Source: an uncultured Lachnospiraceae bacterium (GTDB taxonomy: Bacteria > Bacillota > Clostridia > Lachnospirales > Lachnospiraceae). From it: a DNA stretch of 24,475 bases. Below, one piece after another: positions 6,788 through 14,724 of this stretch (the stretch's first letter is position 1; the number at the start of each line of letters is the position of its first letter). The stretch is from positions 1 through 24,475 of the forward strand of contig CAJUPI010000048.1 of the NCBI GenBank assembly GCA_910588125.1, written 5' to 3'. The notes under the pieces are model-generated. The model had not been told where the DNA came from. It saw only the letters and a list, made by a program, of their open reading frames with translations, and searched no databases. The position numbers and the translations under genes were made by a program.

Positions 6788-9208
6788 ATGAATACTGCAT
6801 TATCATGGATTAAAGCATATGTTCCGGATCTGGAGGTCAGCGCGCAGGAGTATACCGATGCCATGACGATGTCCGGAAGTAAGGTAGAAGGCTATCAATG
6901 CCTGGATAAAAATCTGGAGAAGATTGTCGTGGGCCAGATTACAAAGATTGAACGTCATCCGGATGCAGACAAGCTGATTATCTGTCAGGTGGATATCGGT
7001 ACAGGAACGATTCAGATTGTCACTGGAGCGCCGAATGTAAAAGAAGGGGATAAGGTCCCTGTTGTGCTGGACGGCGGTAAAGTGGCGGGCGGCCATGACG
7101 GAGGCCCGCTGCCGGAAGCAGGGATCCGGATCAAAGCGGGAAAACTGCGGGGAATCGAATCACAGGGGATGATGTGTTCGATCGAGGAGCTGGGCTCTTC
7201 CCGGGAAATGTATCCGGATGCTCCGGAGCTGGGGATTTATATTCTGCCGGAGAATGTGCCGGTAGGTGCGGATGCCGTTCAGATATTGGGCTTGCATGAC
7301 GTGGTTTTTGAGTATGAAATCACCTCAAACCGGGTGGATTGCTATAGTGTGGTGGGCCTGGCAAGAGAAGCCGCTGCTACATTTGGCAAGCAGTTTTATC
7401 CTCCGGCGGTGGCAGAGACCGGAAACCAGGAGGACATTCATGACTATCTGACCGTGGAGGTGGAAAATACAAAGCTTTGTCCCCGCTATTGCGCCCGGAT
7501 GGTCAGGAATATTAAGCTGGCTCCCTCCCCGGAATGGATGCAGCGCCGTTTGGCTGCCAGTGGTATCCGTCCCATCAATAACCTGGTGGATATTACGAAC
7601 TATGTGATGGAAGAATATGGCCAACCTATGCACGCTTATGATTATGATCAGATTGGCGGCCATAAAATCGTGGTAAAGTGTGCGAAGGACGGAGATGAAT
7701 TTCAGACGCTGGACGGCCAGATCCGCAAGCTTGACAACACAGTGCTGATGATTCATGACGGAGAAAAGGAAGTGGGCATTGCCGGAATTATGGGGGGCGA
7801 GAATTCCAAGATTACCGATGATGTGAAAACGATGGTATTTGAGGCGGCCTGCTTTGACGGGACCAATATTCGCCTGTCCTCGAAAAAGGTGGGGCTGCGG
7901 ACAGATGCTTCCGGAAAATTTGAAAAGGGGCTGGATCCCAACAATGCAGAGGCCGCGATTAACCGTGCCTGTCAGCTGGTGGAAGAGTTAGGGGCAGGAG
8001 AAGTGGTAGGCGGTATTTTGGATATCTACCCGGAGAAACGGCAACCAGTGCGGGTGAAGTTTGATGCCGCCCAGATCAATCATCTGTTGGGAACAGAGAT
8101 TGCCGCGGAAGATATGAAAGCGTATTTTAAGATGCTGGAGCTGGGATTTGATGAGGAAACGCAGGAAGTGATAGCGCCTACTTTCCGGCAGGATTTGAAT
8201 TGTCTGGCAGATATTGCCGAGGAAGTGGCGAGATTTTATGGTTATGATAATATCCCCACTACTCTGCCATCCGGGGAAGCCACTACCGGCAAATTGTCAT
8301 ATAAGCTGCGGATTGAGGAGATTGCCCGGGAAGTGGCGGAATTTTCCGGGTTCAGCCAGAGTATGACCTACTCTTTTGAGAGCCCGAAAGTATTTGACCG
8401 GCTGCTGCTGCCACAGGATGACAAGCTTCGCCAGGTGGTGACGATCTTAAATCCTCTCGGAGAAGATTTCAGTATTATGCGTACTTCTCCGCTGAATGGG
8501 CTTTTGACGTCTCTGTCTACCAATTATAATAGAAGAAATAAAGATGTAAAGCTTTATGAGCTGGCCAATATCTATCTGCCGAAGGTATTGCCGCTGGCGG
8601 AGCTTCCGGATGAGCGGATGCAATTTACCCTGGGGATGTATGGCGAGGGAGATTTCTACACGATGAAAGGTGTGGTAGAGGAGCTGTTTGACAAGCTGGG
8701 AATGGTGAAAAAGGTTCATTATGATCCCGCCTGCCAACGTCCTTATCTGCATCCGGGCAGAAAAGCGGATATAGTGTATGAGAAGCAGGTGGTGGGATAT
8801 TTAGGAGAGATCCATCCGGAAGTGGCAGATAATTATAAGCTTGGTGAGCGCACCTATGTGGCAGTGTTAGATATGCCGTCTGTGATTCCGTTTGCCGCTT
8901 TCGATCGGAAATATACCGGGATCGCCAAATATCCGGCAGTTACCCGGGATATCAGCATGGTAGTGCCCAAAGAAATTCTGGTAGGCCAGATCGAGGATAT
9001 TTTGGCGCAGCGCGGCGGTAAAATGCTGGAGAGCTATCAGTTGTTTGATATTTATGAGGGTTCTCAGATCCTGGCGGGATACAAATCAGTGGCGTATTCT
9101 ATTACCTTCCGCGCTAAGGATCACACGTTGACGGATGATGAAGTCAATGCTATTATGAAGAAGATCCTCAACGGCCTGCAGGGGATGGGAATTGAACTGA
9201 GGGCTTAG
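6788..9208 (+). CDS. pheT: Phenylalanyl-tRNA synthetase beta subunit
   Basis: The beta subunit carries tRNA binding and hydrolytic editing of mischarged Tyr-tRNA-Phe. Domains in order: EMAP/OB-type tRNA-binding domain (about residues 40-150, VVGQITKIERHPDADKL), B3/B4 editing domain (about 210-385), B5 domain (about 410-475), a catalytic-like core, and the C-terminal ferredoxin-fold anticodon-binding domain (about 710-806, KYPAVTRDISMVV...). At 806 residues it is full length. An AAGGAGGAG site precedes the ATG. Co-transcribed with pheS; both subunits are required for activity. Confidence 0.98.
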   Translation: MNTALSWIKAYVPDLEVSAQEYTDAMTMSGSKVEGYQCLDKNLEKIVVGQITKIERHPDADKLIICQVDIGTGTIQIVTGAPNVKEGDKVPVVLDGGKVAGGHDGGPLPEAGIRIKAGKLRGIESQGMMCSIEELGSSREMYPDAPELGIYILPENVPVGADAVQILGLHDVVFEYEITSNRVDCYSVVGLAREAAATFGKQFYPPAVAETGNQEDIHDYLTVEVENTKLCPRYCARMVRNIKLAPSPEWMQRRLAASGIRPINNLVDITNYVMEEYGQPMHAYDYDQIGGHKIVVKCAKDGDEFQTLDGQIRKLDNTVLMIHDGEKEVGIAGIMGGENSKITDDVKTMVFEAACFDGTNIRLSSKKVGLRTDASGKFEKGLDPNNAEAAINRACQLVEELGAGEVVGGILDIYPEKRQPVRVKFDAAQINHLLGTEIAAEDMKAYFKMLELGFDEETQEVIAPTFRQDLNCLADIAEEVARFYGYDNIPTTLPSGEATTGKLSYKLRIEEIAREVAEFSGFSQSMTYSFESPKVFDRLLLPQDDKLRQVVTILNPLGEDFSIMRTSPLNGLLTSLSTNYNRRNKDVKLYELANIYLPKVLPLAELPDERMQFTLGMYGEGDFYTMKGVVEELFDKLGMVKKVHYDPACQRPYLHPGRKADIVYEKQVVGYLGEIHPEVADNYKLGERTYVAVLDMPSVIPFAAFDRKYTGIAKYPAVTRDISMVVPKEILVGQIEDILAQRGGKMLESYQLFDIYEGSQILAGYKSVAYSITFRAKDHTLTDDEVNAIMKKILNGLQGMGIELRA

Positions 9209-9230
9209 CAGAAGACGTGTATAGGAAATC

Positions 9231-9286
9231 ATAAAAGCGGCCATCCTTACAGTACAGAGAAATGAAAGTAAGGAGGCTGCTTTTAT
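9231..9286 (+). promoter_or_regulatory. Hairpin enclosing the eno ribosome binding site
   Basis: ATAAAAGCGGCCATCCTTAC (9231-9250) is nearly the exact reverse complement of GTAAGGAGGCTGCTTTTAT (9268-9286), with a 17-base loop. The 3' arm contains the AAGGAGG ribosome site and the first bases of the eno start codon. The AAAAGC...GCTTTT ends also resemble a weak terminator for pheT, with only four Ts. It may therefore limit eno translation, end pheT transcription, or both. Confidence 0.65.
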
Positions 9287-10559
9287 GTATGGAGCATTTG
9301 AGATTACAGGAATATATGCGAGAGAAATTCTGGATTCCCGGGGGAATCCCACGCTGGAAGTAGAAGTACGTCTGGAAGGCGGCGCTGTGGGACGGGCTGC
9401 CGTACCGTCCGGAGCTTCCACCGGTAAATATGAAGCTGTGGAGCTGCGGGACGGCGGAACCCGCTATCACGGAAAGGGAGTCAGAAAAGCCGTGGAAGCA
9501 GTCAATACCGTGCTGGCAGAGGCCTTGATGTTTGAGGATGCGTTTGAACAGGCAAGGATAGATCGGCTTTTGCGGGAGGCAGACGGCACAGAAAATAAAT
9601 CCCGGCTGGGAGCCAATGCCATACTGGGGGCATCTCTGGCAGTGGCGCGGGCGTGTGCCGCTCAGCAGGGGATCCCGCTTTACCGGTATCTGGGCGGGGT
9701 CAATGCGAGGACTCTGCCAGTACCGATGATGAATGTTTTGAATGGCGGCGTCCATGCAGATAACACAGTGGATTTGCAGGAGTTTATGATCATGCCGGTG
9801 GGGGCAAAGTCCTTTTCTGACGGGCTTTTGATGTGTTCAGAGGTATATCAGACCCTGAAAAGCCTATTAAAAGCAGACGGATATAGCACGGCGGTGGGGG
9901 ATGAGGGCGGATTTGCCCCGGATTTGAAAAATTCGGAAGAGGTTCTTTCCTACCTGGTAGATGCCGTAAAAAAGAGCGGTTATGAGCCGGGAGCTGATTT
10001 TATGATTGCCATTGATGCGGCGGCCAGTGAGTTGTATGATGAAGAAAGCGGAATGTATAGCTTTCCCGGAGAGAGCAAAAAGAGCGGCCACGCAGTAAGA
10101 CGGACAGCAAAAGAGATGGTGGAATATTTCCGCCGCCTGGTAGAACAGTACCCGATCTGTTCGATTGAGGACGGATTACAGGAGGAGGACTGGGAAGGAT
10201 GGAAGCTGTTGACAAAAACACTGGGCGGCAGGATACAGCTGGTGGGTGATGATTTGTTCGTCACCAATACCAGACGGCTCAAACGGGGGATTGAAGAAGG
10301 GGCGGGAAATTCGATTCTTGTTAAGGTGAATCAGATCGGCACATTGACTGAGAGCCTGGAGGCTATCGAAATGGCAAAGAGCGCCGGCTATACAGCAGTG
10401 ATCTCCCATCGCTCCGGAGAGACGGAGGATACTTTTATTGCGGATTTGGCAGTAGCAGTCAATAGCGGCCAGATTAAGACCGGAGCGCCCTGCCGTTCCG
10501 AGAGAGTGGCAAAATACAACCAGCTTTTGCGGATTGAAGAGCAGTTACAGAAAAATTAA
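9285..10559 (+). CDS. eno: Enolase
   Basis: Enolase is the glycolytic enzyme interconverting 2-phosphoglycerate and phosphoenolpyruvate, cytosolic and Mg2+-dependent. The N-terminal domain has ILDSRGNPTLEVEV and VPSGASTGKYEA. The barrel domain has Mg2+ ligands D244, E295 (SIEDG) and D322 (GDDLFVTN), general acid E207 (GDEGGF), general base K347 (VKVNQIGT), and the SHRSGETED loop at 374-382. The 424 residues are normal. It is not in a gap-pgk-tpi-gpm cluster but between pheT and secG. The strong AAGGAGG ribosome site is buried in a hairpin. Confidence 0.97.
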   Translation: MYGAFEITGIYAREILDSRGNPTLEVEVRLEGGAVGRAAVPSGASTGKYEAVELRDGGTRYHGKGVRKAVEAVNTVLAEALMFEDAFEQARIDRLLREADGTENKSRLGANAILGASLAVARACAAQQGIPLYRYLGGVNARTLPVPMMNVLNGGVHADNTVDLQEFMIMPVGAKSFSDGLLMCSEVYQTLKSLLKADGYSTAVGDEGGFAPDLKNSEEVLSYLVDAVKKSGYEPGADFMIAIDAAASELYDEESGMYSFPGESKKSGHAVRRTAKEMVEYFRRLVEQYPICSIEDGLQEEDWEGWKLLTKTLGGRIQLVGDDLFVTNTRRLKRGIEEGAGNSILVKVNQIGTLTESLEAIEMAKSAGYTAVISHRSGETEDTFIADLAVAVNSGQIKTGAPCRSERVAKYNQLLRIEEQLQKN

Positions 10560-10568
10560 GGAAAAAAC

Positions 10569-10597
10569 TTGTCATTTCCCCCAATCTATGCTAGACT
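10569..10597 (+). promoter_or_regulatory. Promoter of secG
   Basis: TTGTCA (10569-10574) and TAGACT (10592-10597) are 17 bases apart, with a TGC just before the -10 (extended -10). The start near 10604 makes the longer TTG-initiated secG reading frame from 10606 unlikely. Confidence 0.7.
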
Positions 10598-10629
10598 AAT
10601 GGTGTTTGACTATTAGGAGGTGTATGAAT

Positions 10630-10857
10630 ATGCTGAAAATAATTTTATCGGTGATTTTCGTGCTTATTTGCCTGGCATTGATTGTGATTATCTTACTTCA
10701 GGAAGGGAAATCCGCAGGTCTTGGTTCTATCAGCGGTATGGCTGACAGCTACTGGGGCAAGAATAAGGGACGTTCCATGGAAGGAACCCTGGAAAAGTTC
10801 ACGAAGGCGGCTGCGGTTTTATTTATGGTATTGGCATTGGTTTTGAATATCCTGTAA
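10630..10857 (+). CDS. secG: Protein translocase subunit SecG
   Basis: SecG is the small subunit of the SecYEG channel in the cytoplasmic membrane that assists protein export. The 75 residues form two membrane segments (about 2-22 and 53-74) joined by the conserved cytosolic loop LLQEGKSAGLGSISG. The ATG at 10630 was chosen because AGGAGG (10615-10620) lies 9 bases upstream. The ATG at 10624 is only 3 bases from it, and a TTG at 10606 lies at the predicted transcription start. The gene heads secG-rnr-smpB, a frequent order in Clostridia. Confidence 0.95.
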   Translation: MLKIILSVIFVLICLALIVIILLQEGKSAGLGSISGMADSYWGKNKGRSMEGTLEKFTKAAAVLFMVLALVLNIL

Positions 10858-10923
10858 AACGGGCGATGCCATGTCTGTACAAGGCTGCCGGGACGGCGGC
10901 CGGGTTTCCTGCTACGGTAGATA

Positions 10924-10953
10924 AGGCACTCTTGATGAAAGGGTGCTTTTTTC
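10924..10953 (+). terminator. Terminator or attenuator between secG and rnr
   Basis: AGGCACTCTT pairs with AAAGGGTGCTT around a GATG loop and is followed by six Ts. A second GC-rich hairpin (GGCTGCC/GGCGGCC) lies upstream at about 10881-10900. As rnr starts 21 bases later and shows no promoter of its own, partial read-through is the likely way rnr is expressed. Confidence 0.7.
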
Positions 10954-10974
10954 TGTTTGGAAAGAGGTGATTTT

Positions 10975-13122
10975 TTGGAGAATTTGATGAAAGAGCGAAA
11001 AGAACAATTGCTAACCGTGATGAAAGCCCCGTCGTATGTGCCGATGAAGCTGAAAGAACTGGCCATTCTGCTGGATGTGCCAAAGGAACGGCGCGAAGAG
11101 CTGGCGGAGGTATTGGATGTGCTGGTGGCAGAGGGGAAGCTGTCATTGTCCAAACGGGGGAAATACAGTATTCCCCAAGCCTCTGTGCTGACAGGAATAT
11201 ATGCTGGAACAGCCAGAGGATTTGGTTTTGTGTCAATCGAGGGATGGCAGCAGGATGTGTTCATCCCGGCAGATAAGGCAGGAGGCGCCATGCACGGAGA
11301 TCGGGTGCAGATCTGCGTGGAGCTTCCAAGACAAGAGCGCCGGGCAGAAGGAGTGGTGACGCGGGTGCTGGAACGGGCCAACCGGGCCGTGGTGGGCTAT
11401 TACCAGAAAAGCAAAAGCTACGGATTTGTAGTGCCGGATAACCGGAAGCTGGGACAGGATATTTTCATACCGCAGGGAAAGGACTTGGGCGCTGTGAGCG
11501 GGCATAAGGTGGTGGTGGAAATCACTGATTATGGCAGAGCGCCCAAAGGCTCAGACGGGACTGGCGGCAGGAGCCCGGAGGGAAGGATCACGGAGATTTT
11601 GGGCCATGCCAATGATCCGGGGATCGACATCCTTTCTCTGGTATGTGCCTATGATTTGCCGGAGGAGTTCCCGGATTTGGCGATGAGACAGGCGGCGCAG
11701 ATAGAAGAAGCAGTGGCAGAAAGCGAGCTTGTGGGTCGTAAGGATCTGCGGGACTGGCAGACCGTGACCATAGACGGGGAGGATGCCAAGGATTTGGATG
11801 ATGCCATCACTATCAGCCGGGAGGATTTTGGTTACCGGCTGGGAGTTCACATCGCGGATGTGACCCATTATGTGACAGAAGGAAGCCCTTTAGATGAGGA
11901 AGCGCTGAAGCGAGGGACCAGTGTGTATCTGGTGGATCGGGTGATCCCCATGCTGCCTCACCGGCTGTCCAATGGGATCTGTTCATTAAATGCGGGGACG
12001 GATCGCCTGGCGTTGAGCTGTATCATGGATATCGATTTGCAGGGAAAAGTGATCGGGCACGAGATTGCAGAAACCGTGATCCGGGTGGATCGGCGGATGA
12101 CTTACACAATTGTCAATGCCATCGTCACGGATCGGGATCCGGCCATGATGGAGGAGTATGAGGATTATGTGGCAATGTTCGACCGGATGAAAGAGCTGGC
12201 AGATATTTTGCGGGAAAAACGAAAAGCCCGCGGTTCGATCGATTTTGATTTTCCGGAGACCAAGATAGTGTTGGATGATAAGGGGGCCCCTTTAGAGGTT
12301 AAACCTTACGACCGCAATGCGGCGACTAAGATTATTGAGGATTTTATGTTGATAGCCAATGAAACGATCGCTGAGGATTACTTTTGGCAGGATCTGCCGT
12401 TTTTATATCGCACTCATGACAACCCGGATCCGGAGAAAATGAAGCGGTTAGGTATGTTTATTCATAATTTTGGCTATGCAATCCATTTTCAGCATGGTGA
12501 GATTCATCCGGGAGAGCTGCAGAAGCTGCTTGTCAGAATTGAAGGCAGCGAGGAGGAGGCGCTGATTAGCCGGCTGACGCTGCGCTCGATGAAGCAGGCA
12601 AAGTATACTCCCATGTGTACGGGGCATTTTGGCCTGGCTGCCCGGTATTATACTCATTTTACTTCTCCGATCCGGCGCTATCCGGATCTGCAGATTCACC
12701 GGATCATAAAAGAAAACCTTCACGGCGGCTTGACAGAAGAGCGTTTGGCCCATTATCATAAGATTATGATGGGAATTGCCGTGCAGTGCTCTGCGATGGA
12801 ACGGCGGGCCGAAGAAGCAGAGCGTGAGACTGTGAAGCTGAAAAAGTGCGAGTATATGGCAGGACGGATCGGCCAAGTGTTTGAGGGAGTCATTTCCGGC
12901 ATCACTAACCGGGGGTTTTATGTGGAATTGCCCAATACGGTGGAGGGGATGGTCTCGGTCAATGAGCTGAAGGACGATTTCTATGTGTTTGACGAAGAGC
13001 AGATGGAACTGCGCGGGGAGGACAGCGGCAGAAGCTATCGGCTGGGACAGAAGCTGCGGGTGTCGGTATCCGGGACGGACCGGATGAACCGGACAGTTGA
13101 TTTTGTAGTAGCGGACGAATAA
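10975..13122 (+). CDS. rnr: Ribonuclease R
   Basis: RNase R is a processive 3'-5' exoribonuclease that degrades structured RNA and, with tmRNA-SmpB, faulty mRNAs on rescued ribosomes. An N-terminal winged-helix domain (about residues 10-65) is followed by two cold-shock/OB domains (RGFGFVSIEG and KSYGFVVPDN). Then comes the RNB catalytic domain with the aspartate cluster DGEDAKDLDDAI near residue 267, and a C-terminal S1 domain from about 632. The TTG at 10975 is preferred: AAAGAGGTGA precedes it at good distance, whereas the next ATG (10987) is too far from it. The frame stays open to a TTG at 10957. smpB follows. Confidence 0.95.
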   Translation: MENLMKERKEQLLTVMKAPSYVPMKLKELAILLDVPKERREELAEVLDVLVAEGKLSLSKRGKYSIPQASVLTGIYAGTARGFGFVSIEGWQQDVFIPADKAGGAMHGDRVQICVELPRQERRAEGVVTRVLERANRAVVGYYQKSKSYGFVVPDNRKLGQDIFIPQGKDLGAVSGHKVVVEITDYGRAPKGSDGTGGRSPEGRITEILGHANDPGIDILSLVCAYDLPEEFPDLAMRQAAQIEEAVAESELVGRKDLRDWQTVTIDGEDAKDLDDAITISREDFGYRLGVHIADVTHYVTEGSPLDEEALKRGTSVYLVDRVIPMLPHRLSNGICSLNAGTDRLALSCIMDIDLQGKVIGHEIAETVIRVDRRMTYTIVNAIVTDRDPAMMEEYEDYVAMFDRMKELADILREKRKARGSIDFDFPETKIVLDDKGAPLEVKPYDRNAATKIIEDFMLIANETIAEDYFWQDLPFLYRTHDNPDPEKMKRLGMFIHNFGYAIHFQHGEIHPGELQKLLVRIEGSEEEALISRLTLRSMKQAKYTPMCTGHFGLAARYYTHFTSPIRRYPDLQIHRIIKENLHGGLTEERLAHYHKIMMGIAVQCSAMERRAEEAERETVKLKKCEYMAGRIGQVFEGVISGITNRGFYVELPNTVEGMVSVNELKDDFYVFDEEQMELRGEDSGRSYRLGQKLRVSVSGTDRMNRTVDFVVADE

Positions 13123-13196
13123 GAGCCCGGTGCAGATGGCTTTTTAGTGCATGTGTGAGAAAAAGCGAGCGGGAAAACAGGGAGGGAAAGGAAACA

Positions 13197-13658
13197 TTGA
13201 AGGACAGCATTAAGTTGGTTGCCAACAATAAGAAGGCATACCATGATTATTTTATTGATGAGAAATTTGAGTGTGGGATTGAGCTGTTTGGCACAGAGGT
13301 GAAATCGATCCGTTCCGGAAAATGCAGTATCAAGGAAGCTTTTGTGCGGATTGAGAAGGGGGAGGTGTATGTTTTTGGCATGCATGTCAATCCCTATGAA
13401 AAAGGCAATATTTTCAACAAGGATCCATTGAGGGCCAAGAAGCTTTTGATGCACCGGCAAGAGATTAACCGGCTGGAAGGCAGGATTCGGGAAAAAGGGC
13501 TGACGCTGGTGCCATTGCAGGTATATTTTAAGGGAAGCCTGGTGAAGGTGGAGATCGGCCTGGCGCGAGGAAAAAAGCTTTATGATAAGCGGGCGGATAT
13601 TGCCAAGAAGGATCAGCGGCGGGAGGTAGAGCGGGATTACAAGGAGAAGCTGCGGTAA
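13197..13658 (+). CDS. smpB: SsrA-binding protein SmpB
   Basis: SmpB binds the tRNA-like part of tmRNA and brings it to stalled ribosomes. The beta-barrel core has KLVANNKKAYHDYFI, GIELFGTEVKSIRSGKCSIKEAFVRI and the GLARGKKLYDKR segment. The basic tail KKDQRREVERDYKEKLR enters the mRNA channel. The TTG at 13197 gives 153 residues, the usual size, and follows GGAGGGAAAGG. A GTG at 13155 would add 14 charged residues with no ribosome site and is thought wrong. It follows rnr by 74 bases, and ssrA is 4 kb downstream. Confidence 0.95.
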   Translation: MKDSIKLVANNKKAYHDYFIDEKFECGIELFGTEVKSIRSGKCSIKEAFVRIEKGEVYVFGMHVNPYEKGNIFNKDPLRAKKLLMHRQEINRLEGRIREKGLTLVPLQVYFKGSLVKVEIGLARGKKLYDKRADIAKKDQRREVERDYKEKLR

Positions 13659-13683
13659 TGCCTGCTGCCTGTCTTGCCAAGTC

Positions 13684-14613
13684 TTAAATCAGGTTCAGAA
13701 ATTCTGTGATGATTTTCGTCATATATCGATTCCTTTTAAAATAAAAATTCACCTCCCGGATGGCGTCCTGGTTATCCAGCTTGTAATAGACCAGATTTTG
13801 ATCCTCCGGGACATGGCAGATTAGGGTATCTCCGCAAAAGGAGATGCCCATGCCATAGCGGGAGAGGTTATAGGCAGTGATTTGCTGTTCCAGCTCCAGT
13901 TTGACGCGGGGAGTAAAACGGGCGTTATGGCAGATTCTGTCGGCCCGTGTCCGGGTATTATTGCCGGATTTCAGGAGTAAAAACGGCTCATTTTGAAAAA
14001 AATCCAGCGGGATCGGCAGAACCTGGGAACTAAGATGCCGTCCTTGGCGGACATCCGAGGCCGACAAGGCATAATTGCGAATGGGTTTATTGGAAATAAA
14101 CTGGGACGGGACAGCCAGCAGCAAATGTTCTTCACAAAAAAAGCGCTTCTCATAGATGACAGGATCCATGGTCTGATTGTCAATCAGCAGATCCAACGTG
14201 CCAGAAAACAGCTTTTCGGTCAGTTCGGTGGTATTGGCCTCCACCAGATTGACGCGGATATGGGGATATTGTTCGCTGAAGCGGGATAAAAGCGGCGGGA
14301 GGACATAGGAGGCGAACAGATTGGTTCCGCCAATGGCAAGGGAGCCGACCCTCATATCCTGCACGTCTTGTACATAATTCTGAAAGCTGCTCTCCACATC
14401 CATGATAATTTCGATCGAACGGATATATTCTTTACCCAGATCGGTCAGCTGGACCGGTGTGGAGCTGCGGTCAAAGATAGGAAAGCCGATGCGCTGCTCT
14501 ACCTTTTTGATCGCAGCGCTCAAAGAAGGCTGGCTGATATAAAGATTTTTGGCGGCTTTCGAGAAGCTCATTTCCTTATAGACTTCATAAACGTAGTGCA
14601 TTCCCTGAAACAT
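13684..14613 (-). CDS. LysR-family regulator, divergent from aspA
   Basis: The helix-turn-helix (about residues 3-60) carries the pattern EMSFSKAAKNLYISQPSLSAAIKKVEQ. An effector-binding domain (about 88-300) follows, for 309 residues in all. AGGAGG precedes the ATG on the minus strand. It is divergent from aspartate ammonia-lyase across 111 bases that contain a perfect 18-bp palindrome, a common arrangement in which a LysR protein activates the neighbour and represses itself. Aspartate or a related dicarboxylate would be a reasonable effector, but this is inferred. Its 3' end faces smpB with 25 bases between. Confidence 0.93.
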   Translation of the reverse strand: MFQGMHYVYEVYKEMSFSKAAKNLYISQPSLSAAIKKVEQRIGFPIFDRSSTPVQLTDLGKEYIRSIEIIMDVESSFQNYVQDVQDMRVGSLAIGGTNLFASYVLPPLLSRFSEQYPHIRVNLVEANTTELTEKLFSGTLDLLIDNQTMDPVIYEKRFFCEEHLLLAVPSQFISNKPIRNYALSASDVRQGRHLSSQVLPIPLDFFQNEPFLLLKSGNNTRTRADRICHNARFTPRVKLELEQQITAYNLSRYGMGISFCGDTLICHVPEDQNLVYYKLDNQDAIREVNFYFKRNRYMTKIITEFLNLI

Positions 14614-14623
14614 GGCGGCCTCC

Positions 14624-14641
14624 TATAGATAATTATCTATA
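14624..14641. promoter_or_regulatory. Likely LysR operator
   Basis: TATAGATAATTATCTATA is a perfect 18-bp palindrome containing ATAG-N8-CTAT, a LysR-type T-N11-A layout. It lies just upstream of the regulator's ribosome site and 23 bases before the aspA -35, a place suited to both self-repression and activation of aspA. A direct repeat GATAAGTAT/AATAAGTAT follows at 14641-14663. Confidence 0.6.
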
Positions 14642-14663
14642 ATAAGTATGGACTGATAAGTAT

Positions 14664-14692
14664 TTGAAAATATTGTAAAGGAGAATTATACT
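14664..14692 (+). promoter_or_regulatory. Promoter of aspA
   Basis: TTGAAA (14664-14669) and TATACT (14687-14692) are 17 bases apart, with the palindromic operator upstream. Confidence 0.7.
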
Positions 14693-14724
14693 CAAGTCAA
14701 GAGCATGAGAAGGGAGGAAGCAGG

